This document shows positions 7,740 to 14,410 of a DNA stretch of 18,760 nt, in pieces. Every line of letters begins with the position of its first letter. Position 1 is the first letter of the stretch. The notes under the pieces are model-generated. The model made no database searches. It had not been told where the DNA came from and saw only the letters and a program-made list of their open reading frames with translations. The position numbers and the translations under genes were made by a program. Location of the stretch: contig JAAVAF010000037.1 in assembly GCA_014804225.1 (NCBI GenBank), forward strand, positions 1 through 18,760, read 5' to 3'. This stretch comes from Lachnospiraceae bacterium (lineage in GTDB: Bacteria > Bacillota > Clostridia > Lachnospirales > Lachnospiraceae).

Positions 7740-7765
7740 GAAAAACGCAAAGGACGGCGTTTTTC
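7740..7765 (+). terminator. Rho-independent terminator, possibly bidirectional
   Basis: A stem of 9 bp (7740-7748 with 7757-7765) with an 8-base loop, flanked by an A-run on the left and a T-run on the right, so it could work in both directions. It lies between the structured element and the BaiN-type gene. The 10-base palindrome GCAAATTTGC (7771-7780) follows just before that gene's ribosome site. Confidence 0.7.
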
Positions 7766-7797
7766 ATTTGGCAAATTTGCGTAAAGAGGAGATAAGT

Positions 7798-9051
7798 ATG
7801 AGCGATGTGATAATAATAGGCGGCGGGGCAAGTGGTCTTACGGCAGCGATTTTTGCAGCGCAAAAAGGAAATCAGGTAACGATTCTTGAGCATAAGGACA
7901 GGGTAGGTAAAAAAATTCTTATGACGGGAAACGGCAGATGCAATCTGACGAATATGAGTGATTTTCACGAAAAATATTACAGCAGTGATGGGACGGCGCT
8001 TAAAAAAATTTATGACACGCTTGTCACTTTTGGCGCAGAGGATACAAGAGCTTTTTTTAAACGACTGGGACTTTTCACAAAAGAGAAAAAGGACGGCGGG
8101 GTTTATCCTGTCTCAGAACAGGCATCGGTGGTGCTTGATACGTTACGAAGTGCATGCGCGCAGCTTGGTGTACAGATCATTACCGATTGCGAAGTACGAG
8201 CGATCATGCCGCAAAAAAAAGGTGGAGAGATCAGTGCGATGCTGCTAAATGAGAGCGGTAAAAAGAAATCAATTTCGTTTTTTTATGATAAACTGATTGT
8301 TGCCACAGGAGGGGCTGCAGCACCCAAATCCGGCTCAGACGGTTCTGGTTATAAGCTCGTAAAAGCGATCGGACACGATATCATAAAGCCGCTTCCGGCG
8401 TTGGTACAACTGCGATGTGATGGTCAGTTTTTTAAGGCGGTATCAGGAGTGCGTGCACAGGCGGGATTGACACTTTATATTGATGGAAAAGTGACGGCAT
8501 ATGAGGAAGGTGAGCTGCAGCTTACGGATTACGGAATATCGGGAATACCGGTGTTTCAGTTTAGCCGTTTGGCGGCAAGAGCTTTGAGTGAGAAGAAGCT
8601 TTGTGAAGTAGGTATTAATTTCCTTACTTATGTGGATAAAAAAGACAGTGCTGCTTTTGCGAAAAAGAATGTAAATGCGCAGGAATATGGATATAAAACA
8701 GTAGAAGAGCTTTTGTCCGGAATGGTACATAAAAAAATTGCATCGATGATTTGCAAAAAAAATAAGGTGAATAAGGAAACGAAGGTAGCCGAAGCGAGTA
8801 AGGAAACCGTGCGCAGATGCATTCTTGAATTATTTGATTTCAGGGTAATGGTGACGGGGACAAATTCTTTTGAAAATGCACAGGTTTGCAGCGGTGGCGT
8901 GCCGCTTTGCGAAGTGGACGAAAACTTTGCGTCGAAGCTTTGCAATGATGTTTATATTGTGGGCGAGCTTTTAGACTGCGACGGAATTTGCGGCGGATAC
9001 AACTTACAGTGGGCGTGGGCGACAGGTGCAATTGCGGGAAGAAACGCGTAG
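7798..9051 (+). CDS. BaiN/HI0933-family NAD(P)/FAD-dependent oxidoreductase
   Basis: Flavoprotein of the HI0933/BaiN (RdsA) family; the substrate is unknown, although some relatives reduce bile acids. ATG 7798 is preceded by AAAGAGGAG (7783-7791). The 417 residues show the dinucleotide-binding GGGASG at 8-13 with E31 ending the second strand, then the family block KKILMTGNGRCNLTN (38-52). The C-terminal FAD-closing block is GICGGYNLQWAWATGAIAG. Length matches the family (about 400-420). It is probably cytosolic, with no signal peptide. The next gene begins 13 bases after its stop, so the two flavoproteins form one unit. They are not close paralogues. Confidence 0.88.
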   Translation: MSDVIIIGGGASGLTAAIFAAQKGNQVTILEHKDRVGKKILMTGNGRCNLTNMSDFHEKYYSSDGTALKKIYDTLVTFGAEDTRAFFKRLGLFTKEKKDGGVYPVSEQASVVLDTLRSACAQLGVQIITDCEVRAIMPQKKGGEISAMLLNESGKKKSISFFYDKLIVATGGAAAPKSGSDGSGYKLVKAIGHDIIKPLPALVQLRCDGQFFKAVSGVRAQAGLTLYIDGKVTAYEEGELQLTDYGISGIPVFQFSRLAARALSEKKLCEVGINFLTYVDKKDSAAFAKKNVNAQEYGYKTVEELLSGMVHKKIASMICKKNKVNKETKVAEASKETVRRCILELFDFRVMVTGTNSFENAQVCSGGVPLCEVDENFASKLCNDVYIVGELLDCDGICGGYNLQWAWATGAIAGRNA

Positions 9052-9064
9052 GGGTAAAACAATC

Positions 9065-10714
9065 ATGATAGCGATAAATCAAGTAAAAATAGAGATTGTC
9101 TTTCAAGGAAACAAGGCAGTTACAGTTGACGAGGCTGCGCTTAGAAAAAAGGCGTCGAAGCTTTTGGGAATCAGTGATACGCAGATTGCCGAAATTGTCA
9201 TATTAAAGCATTCCATTGATGCGAGGAAAAAGCCGCAGTTGTTTCATGTATATACGCTCGGTGTGTGCCTAAAAGAGAAGAAACAAGAGGAAAAGACAGT
9301 AAAACGGTGCAGAAATGCTAATATTACAATATACCGTGAAAATCCATACATATTTCCCCAAAGCGGTATGAAAATACTTCCTGAGCGTCCCGTAATCATC
9401 GGCATGGGACCTGCGGGACTTTTTTGCGGCTATATGCTTGCAAAACATGGATATAAACCGATTATTTTAGAGCGTGGTTATGATGTAGAAAAAAGGACAA
9501 AAGCGGTCGAAGAATTTTGGGAAAGCGGAACGCTTGATACGGAATCGAATGTGCAGTTTGGTGAGGGCGGTGCAGGAACCTTTTCGGACGGGAAGCTGAA
9601 TACGCTTGTTAAGGACAAGAACGGAAGAAACAAAGAGGTGCTCCGCATTTTTGTGGAGTGTGGTGCCCCTCCTGAAATTTTGTATGAAAGTAAGCCGCAT
9701 ATCGGCACGGACATCTTAAAAAAAGTGGTTGCAAATATGCGGGAAACTATTCTGAAAAATGACGGAAGTGTCAGATTTGGCGCAAAGGTGACGGGGCTTG
9801 AGATTGAAAACACAAAACTTACGGGTGTTCAGATAAATGACACAGATGTCATAAAAACAAACCATGCAGTGCTTGCAATCGGTCACAGTGCAAGAGATAC
9901 TTTTGAGTATCTTGCGCATATCAATATTTCGATGGAAGCAAAAGCGTTTGCTGTCGGAATGCGTGTGGAGCATTCGCAAAGTCTGATTAATGAAAATATG
10001 TATGGAAGTGCATATGGAAATATGCTTCCCGCCGCGCCCTATAAGTTAACTGCTAAGACAAGCATGGGACGCGGTGTGTATTCCTTTTGTATGTGTCCCG
10101 GCGGATACGTGGTGAACGCCTCAAGTGAGAATAAACGGCTTGCCGTGAACGGAATGAGTTATTCGGACAGAGGAAGCAAAAATGCAAACAGTGCGATTAT
10201 TGTACAGGTTTCGCCTAAAGATTATGGGAGCGACAAGCCGCTTGCGGGTGTCGCATTTCAAAGACGCCTTGAGGAAAAGGCATACGCACTTGGAAACGGA
10301 AAAATACCGGTACAATATTATGGAGATTTTGTGAAAAACCAAACTTCCGTAGACAGGGAGGATTATTATAGGCCTTGCATCAAAGGTGGGTATCAGCTTG
10401 CAAATTTGCGCGGCCTTTTGCCCAAGGAATGCGAAACGGCGTTTCTTGAGGGAATGGAGCAGTTTGACAAAACGATTAAAGGATATGCAGCGGAAGATAC
10501 GATTTTATCCGGTATTGAGAGCCGTACATCATCGCCGGTGCGCATCCATCGCAATGAGGACTTGCAAAGTCCGTCTGTAGAGGGGCTTTATCCGTGTGGA
10601 GAAGGCGCCGGATATGCCGGCGGTATTACATCGGCAGCGATGGATGGGATTCTTGTGGCGGAGAAGATTGCGTCGCAGTATCAACCATTTGTTGATAAAA
10701 TAGCAGTAGTATAG
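9065..10714 (+). CDS. FAD-dependent dehydrogenase of the COG2509 type
   Basis: Member of a widely conserved but uncharacterised group of FAD-dependent dehydrogenases (COG2509 type). ATG 9065 is chosen because GGGGT (9051-9055) lies 9 bases before it, giving 549 residues. The N-terminal ~100 residues form a small domain with a DEAALRKKASKLLGI segment. The nucleotide-binding motif GMGPAGLF (113-120) follows, then VQFGEGGAGTFSDGKLNT (163-180), which is characteristic. The C-terminal FAD block is GEGAGYAGGITSAAMDGI. It has no signal peptide. Substrate and pathway cannot be derived from the sequence. It ends before a double hairpin that includes a clear terminator. Confidence 0.85.
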   Translation: MIAINQVKIEIVFQGNKAVTVDEAALRKKASKLLGISDTQIAEIVILKHSIDARKKPQLFHVYTLGVCLKEKKQEEKTVKRCRNANITIYRENPYIFPQSGMKILPERPVIIGMGPAGLFCGYMLAKHGYKPIILERGYDVEKRTKAVEEFWESGTLDTESNVQFGEGGAGTFSDGKLNTLVKDKNGRNKEVLRIFVECGAPPEILYESKPHIGTDILKKVVANMRETILKNDGSVRFGAKVTGLEIENTKLTGVQINDTDVIKTNHAVLAIGHSARDTFEYLAHINISMEAKAFAVGMRVEHSQSLINENMYGSAYGNMLPAAPYKLTAKTSMGRGVYSFCMCPGGYVVNASSENKRLAVNGMSYSDRGSKNANSAIIVQVSPKDYGSDKPLAGVAFQRRLEEKAYALGNGKIPVQYYGDFVKNQTSVDREDYYRPCIKGGYQLANLRGLLPKECETAFLEGMEQFDKTIKGYAAEDTILSGIESRTSSPVRIHRNEDLQSPSVEGLYPCGEGAGYAGGITSAAMDGILVAEKIASQYQPFVDKIAVV

Positions 10715-10766
10715 GATATTGTAATTTATTTAATAGGATATTGCGACAACTGTAGTGGTATTTAAG

Positions 10767-10791
10767 AAAGAATTTGCAAAGCAAATTCTTT
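10767..10791 (+). repeat. Perfect 11-bp hairpin without T-run
   Basis: Arms 10767-10777 and 10781-10791 are perfectly complementary, with a 3-base AAA loop. It lies two bases before the terminator hairpin that follows. By itself it lacks a T-run. Confidence 0.75.
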
Positions 10792-10792
10792 G

Positions 10793-10821
10793 AACGCAAG
10801 CTGCCGAGCTTGCGTTTTTTT
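10793..10821 (+). terminator. Rho-independent terminator after the flavoprotein pair
   Basis: A 10-bp perfect stem (10793-10802 with 10807-10816), loop GCCG, followed by T residues to 10821. It ends the flavoprotein transcript before proB. Confidence 0.92.
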
Positions 10822-10896
10822 GCTGGACTTTTTGATTGTTTCGGATTAGAATAGATGTGACTTAAGACTAAATACATACATTTGGAGGAAAATACA

Positions 10897-11751
10897 TTGG
10901 ACGATTTACGTGCAAAATTAAAAGAGAAAAAGAGAGTGGTAGTAAAGATTGGCTCCTCCTCTCTGCAGCATATGGAAACAGGCGATCTTGACTATACCAA
11001 AATGGACATTCTTGTGCGGGAGCTTTGCAACATCAGAAATCAGGGAAAGGATGTTATTCTTGTAACTTCAGGAGCGATTGGATGCGGAAGGAAAGCGCTT
11101 CATCTCAAGCCGCCTTTGACGCTTGCGCAAAAACAGGCGTGTGCTGCAATCGGTCAGGCAAGGTTGATGACGACGTATCAGAGGATTTTTTCCGAGTATA
11201 GTCATCAGGCTGCACAAATATTAATGACGCGGCATACCATTGTTTCAGATTTAAACAGGAGAAATGCTCAGAATACCTTTCAGGAGTTGCTGCGCATGGA
11301 AGCAATTCCGATTGTAAACGAAAATGACACCACTTCTACCTTTGAGGTGGAGGACGTAATTGGAGATAATGATACGCTTTCTGCGATTGTGACGGCGCTC
11401 ACGGGGGCGGATTTGCTGATTTTGTTGTCGGATATTAACGGACTATACACGGATGACCCCAGACAAAATAAAAATGCAGTGTTTATTGAACGCGTAGATA
11501 CGCTGACGGACGAGCTGATTCGGATGGGAAAAGACACGACGGGCAGCAGCGTCGGCACAGGAGGAATGGAAACAAAGCTTACGGCAGCAAAAATTGCGAC
11601 TTATTCCGGTGCCGATATGGTGATCGCAAACGGAGCCGATGTACGTGTCATTCATCGCATTATGGAAGGCAGAAATTATGGGACCATTTTTAAGGCAAAC
11701 AAAAATGAAGATTTTAACTTTGCCGAATTTATCAATGATCTGCATAAGTAA
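10897..11751 (+). CDS. proB: Glutamate 5-kinase, short form without PUA domain
   Basis: ProB phosphorylates L-glutamate with ATP, the first step of proline synthesis in the cytosol. TTG 10897 is chosen (284 residues) because GGAGG (10884-10888) sits 8 bases before it; the alternative TTG at 10882 overlaps that ribosome site. Amino-acid-kinase motifs are intact: VVKIGSS (15-21), TSGA (57-60), NENDTT (141-146), GDNDTLSA (156-163), GTGGMETKL (220-228). The E. coli enzyme has 367 residues with a C-terminal PUA domain, which is absent here, as in many Clostridia. proA is not next to it; the next gene is convergent. Allosteric proline control is likely but not visible. Confidence 0.95.
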   Translation: MDDLRAKLKEKKRVVVKIGSSSLQHMETGDLDYTKMDILVRELCNIRNQGKDVILVTSGAIGCGRKALHLKPPLTLAQKQACAAIGQARLMTTYQRIFSEYSHQAAQILMTRHTIVSDLNRRNAQNTFQELLRMEAIPIVNENDTTSTFEVEDVIGDNDTLSAIVTALTGADLLILLSDINGLYTDDPRQNKNAVFIERVDTLTDELIRMGKDTTGSSVGTGGMETKLTAAKIATYSGADMVIANGADVRVIHRIMEGRNYGTIFKANKNEDFNFAEFINDLHK

Positions 11752-11783
11752 AACAGTCAATATTGCGCATACAGTAGGGGATA

Positions 11784-13382
11784 TTAGAGAGAATCTTTGT
11801 ATGTAACGACGATATCGTTTTCCATAATCACGGTCTTTCCGTCCGGTATCAGTGTTTCCTCACCACGGATAATCATAGCAATTAGTTCATTGGGAGCAAG
11901 GCTTAATTCGGAAATACTATGATTACACCAATTGTTATCGATGCTAATGCGTGTTTCGATCAACTGTTCGCTGTCACTTGGCTCATAGGCGGGGACACTT
12001 AAGATAATCGTGTCGTTTGCCAGAATGCGCGTATTGCCTTTGGTGATAATGGTTTCATGATTTCGTTTAATCATCAGCGCTAGCGACCCGGTTGGAAAGT
12101 GTACTTCGCGTACAAGTTTGTTCTCATAGTTATGTCCTTTTGGAATGAACATACGCATCAGTGTGATAGACGCGTCCTCCTGATAATCGTTGAATGTCTT
12201 TCTGACATCGGCATTATCATCAAGCATATCCAGCTTTTCCGCTACATTGGGGAGAAGCGTACCTTGTACTGCCACAGAAAAAAGCGATACCATAAAGACA
12301 ATATGAAATAAATTGTGAGACATCACAACGCCGCTTGCAACCGCTGTAATTGCAAAAACGGACGAGGAAGCGCCACGCAGTCCCGCCCATGATACCAAAA
12401 GGCATTGTCTCGCGGAACAGCGAAACGGTTTTAGCAGTAAAAACACTGCTACAGGACGCGCAAGCAGCGTCAGAATTGCTGTGATAATCAGTGCAGAAGG
12501 AATGACTGCCGGCATTTGATGCGGGAAGGTCAAAAGTCCTAATAAGAAGAAAATCAATATTTGTGCAAGCGTGGTGACACCGTCGAAGAATGCGATGAGT
12601 GTCGCTTTGTTTTTGATAGGACTGTTTCCGATTACAATTCCCATGATATAGACGCTTAAATAGGCATTTCCGCCGGAAAGCTGCGACAGAGCATAGCAGA
12701 TTAGCAGCATCGCAACCATAAAGATAGTATCAAGTCCCTCCGAAATCAGGTGCGTTTCCCGTAGCAGTTTAACCGTTAAATAGGCAAAGGCGGCGCCGAT
12801 AAAAGTGCCGAAGGCAAGCTGCAAAATGATCTGTTGCAAAATATTTTCGGTTTTCCCGGCACTAATTATTTGAATCGCAATAAAGGTCAGCATATATGCC
12901 ATTGGATCATTACTTCCGCTCTCCATTTCAAGAAGGGAGGCGCTGCCGTCTTTTAAGTTCAACTTTTTCTTACGGAGAATCGCAAACACACTTGCGGCGT
13001 CTGTAGAGCCAAGCACTGCTCCGACCAGAAAGCTCTCAAGCCATGTATATCCAAGAAAGAACTGTACAAAGAACGCCGTGACGACAGCAGTGACAGCTAC
13101 ACCGATTGTTGAGAGCAGAACGGACTTTACCGCTACGCTTTTGGCGGCTTTCCACTTCAGATTGAAGCCGCCGTAAAACATGATGAAAAGCAGTGCGATA
13201 GAGCAGATGTTCTCCGCCAGTCCGTAATTGTCAAATGGAATTTTAAAAATCCCGTCGCTTCCGAAAAGCATACCAATAAACATGAATAAAATCAGTGCGG
13301 GCATCCCAAATTTACCAGAAAATTTTTCTGCCAGAACGCAGAGTAATATTACGATTGCAACAAGCAGCAGTGTAACTGTCAT
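11784..13382 (-). CDS. Potassium/proton antiporter (CPA1, NhaP2/CvrA-like) with RCK_C domains
   Basis: Cation/proton antiporter that should export K+ (or Na+) in exchange for H+ and protect ion and pH balance. The 532 residues begin with about 12 membrane segments (to ~380), including GSTDAASVF (125-133), ESGSNDP (154-160, the ND pair expected for CPA1) and WAGLRGASS (332-340). Two cytoplasmic RCK_C-like regions follow at about 407-465 and 485-531. In Staphylococcus CpaA an RCK_C domain binds c-di-AMP, so this antiporter may be controlled the same way (inference). The ribosome site TCCTCC on the plus strand (13388-13393) is strong. It lies 69 bases downstream of two small membrane protein genes in the same direction, and likely shares their transcript. 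Only 32 bases separate its end from convergent proB, with no terminator visible. Confidence 0.9.
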   Translation of the reverse strand: MTVTLLLVAIVILLCVLAEKFSGKFGMPALILFMFIGMLFGSDGIFKIPFDNYGLAENICSIALLFIMFYGGFNLKWKAAKSVAVKSVLLSTIGVAVTAVVTAFFVQFFLGYTWLESFLVGAVLGSTDAASVFAILRKKKLNLKDGSASLLEMESGSNDPMAYMLTFIAIQIISAGKTENILQQIILQLAFGTFIGAAFAYLTVKLLRETHLISEGLDTIFMVAMLLICYALSQLSGGNAYLSVYIMGIVIGNSPIKNKATLIAFFDGVTTLAQILIFFLLGLLTFPHQMPAVIPSALIITAILTLLARPVAVFLLLKPFRCSARQCLLVSWAGLRGASSSVFAITAVASGVVMSHNLFHIVFMVSLFSVAVQGTLLPNVAEKLDMLDDNADVRKTFNDYQEDASITLMRMFIPKGHNYENKLVREVHFPTGSLALMIKRNHETIITKGNTRILANDTIILSVPAYEPSDSEQLIETRISIDNNWCNHSISELSLAPNELIAMIIRGEETLIPDGKTVIMENDIVVTYKDSL

Positions 13383-13451
13383 TTAATTCCTCCTGTTTCT
13401 TAATAAGATTTTTTACCTAAAATGATTGCATCTAAAATGAAATATGATGTC

Positions 13452-13595
13452 TTAGTCATAAAGTGATTTGTGATACTTTACTTTGCGGTAAAGCTTGAAA
13501 AAAATCACTGCAAAAAGCGATATTATGATATACACTGTAGATAATGCGCCTGTAGAGCCTCCAATAAAAACTAAAATCCATAATCCGATATTCAT
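13452..13595 (-). CDS. Small membrane protein B (47 aa), candidate antiporter accessory
   Basis: A short gene that standard length cut-offs would miss. The 47 residues run from an ATG at 13593-13595 with AAAGGAAAG nine bases upstream (complement of 13605-13613). The protein is hydrophobic over about 3-33, with a glycine cluster GGSTG (12-16), followed by a cationic tail KLYRKVKYHK (34-43), so the tail is probably cytoplasmic. Its start lies 3 bases after the stop of the 45-aa gene upstream, and its ribosome site lies inside that gene, which indicates translational coupling. I do not recognise its family. Its place in front of a cation antiporter gene suggests an accessory subunit, like the small proteins of other transporters (inference). 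Confidence 0.62.
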   Translation of the reverse strand: MNIGLWILVFIGGSTGALSTVYIIISLFAVIFFKLYRKVKYHKSLYD

Positions 13596-13598
13596 ATG

Positions 13599-13736
13599 TT
13601 AATTCTTTCCTTTCTCTGAATCATTGTTTTGATTTTCTGTGTTTGTTTTCCGGTTGCCGCCGACCTCGTAAATACATGTAAAGACTCCGGCACCTAAGGC
13701 AATAACAACCATAATTCCAAATATAATATTTTCCAT
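13599..13736 (-). CDS. Small membrane protein A (45 aa), candidate antiporter accessory
   Basis: First gene of the antiporter unit and also easily missed. An ATG at 13734-13736 follows a ribosome site GGAAGGA (complement of 13741-13747). The 45 residues have one clear membrane segment (about 4-23, very rich in V/I/G/A), a CIYEVGG turn, and a hydrophilic tail with many N, K, E and D. Small membrane peptides with this outline occur as transporter and cytochrome subunits. The family is unknown to me. Two good ribosome sites, two ATG starts and a 3-base gap in one direction make a chance pair of ORFs unlikely. Confidence 0.62.
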   Translation of the reverse strand: MENIIFGIMVVIALGAGVFTCIYEVGGNRKTNTENQNNDSEKGKN

Positions 13737-13818
13737 GTTTTCCTTCCATTTTGCTTATACATAGGTATGCAAAGAAAACGTCCAAAGCGTCCGTAAATAG
13801 CCAAAATGGGTATTTCTA

Positions 13819-13843
13819 TATCATAATTGTGAAAATTATGATA
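13819..13843 (-). promoter_or_regulatory. Inverted repeat overlapping the promoter (candidate operator)
   Basis: A perfect 10-bp inverted repeat (13819-13828 with 13834-13843) around 5 bases. It covers the proposed -10 box (13835-13840) of the promoter for the small-protein and antiporter unit. A repressor bound here would block transcription; an RNA hairpin at the 5' end is the other reading. Confidence 0.5.
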
Positions 13844-13863
13844 CAACAAAAAGACGTTTGCAA
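13835..13863 (-). promoter_or_regulatory. Candidate vegetative promoter of the antiporter unit
   Basis: Read on the minus strand, TTGCAA (13858-13863) and CATAAT (13835-13840) are separated by exactly 17 bases. The distance to the first start codon (13736) leaves a leader of about 90 bases. No riboswitch fold was recognised in the remaining leader. Confidence 0.45.
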
Positions 13864-13894
13864 CGCGTAGATTTCGTTGGATATTATTTATAGA

Positions 13895-14305
13895 TTAGGA
13901 ATTTTGTTTTTTACCGTCCTTGCGGTGGATGTATTGAAGAGTCCTTAATCTGTATTGATTTCGGCATGAGTTGCCCAGAGAAAGGATTGTGAAGAAAATA
14001 GCAATCAGACCAAACGCGCCAGTGAATAAGAGCATCATCAAAAGCGGGTTCAGGCGCATGATTGTCACAGTACGTGGAGTCTGTCTTGCAAGCGTAAATT
14101 CTCCAAGTCCTGTAAGCCTGTTTTCTTCCTTATAGATATGAGAATTGAGTTGTCCGTCTGATGCGCGCAGAATGGAAGATGTATGTATATCTGTGGTATA
14201 CAAAGAAGAGGAAGACGGGAGAGCTTCTCCACAGTACATTCCCAATAAGAGCATTGATATTGCTAAAATGATACAAACTGTTTTGGAATACCTCAGACTC
14301 TTCAT
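13895..14305 (-). CDS. Unrecognised two-TM membrane protein, 136 aa
   Basis: I do not recognise this family. Visible: an N-terminal hydrophobic segment (about 9-25), possibly an uncleaved signal anchor; a polar segment (26-87) with an SSSS run at 31-34; a second strong membrane segment (about 88-110, LLMMLLFTGAFGLIAIFFTI); and a basic tail RKDGKK. The middle part would therefore face outside. A good ribosome site (AAAGGAG) precedes ATG 14303-14305. A longer frame in another phase over its 5' part is an overlapping shadow. It sits between MATE and the antiporter unit, all on the minus strand, with 158 bases and a separate promoter before the small proteins. Confidence 0.6.
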   Translation of the reverse strand: MKSLRYSKTVCIILAISMLLLGMYCGEALPSSSSLYTTDIHTSSILRASDGQLNSHIYKEENRLTGLGEFTLARQTPRTVTIMRLNPLLMMLLFTGAFGLIAIFFTILSLGNSCRNQYRLRTLQYIHRKDGKKQNS

Positions 14306-14410
14306 AGCACATCTCCTTTGCGTAGATTGTTGTAAAACAACTCATTATTTATGATAACAAAAGAAAAAGAAATGTGCAAGGGAGTCGGGCAAAATATCGC
14401 TTTCGAATCC

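Noticed and set aside
13849..13868. Weak stem plus T-run as terminator for the 136-aa gene (minus strand)
   Set aside because: Only 4 bp of stem, and it coincides with the proposed -35 box. It is not convincing as a terminator.
13737..13894. c-di-AMP (ydaO-type) riboswitch before the antiporter unit
   Set aside because: Expected from the function, but the leader is too short and lacks the conserved segments I would expect.
14130..14345. Minus-strand frame starting upstream of the 136-aa membrane protein
   Set aside because: It overlaps the better-supported gene in another phase and lacks a ribosome site. It is a shadow.
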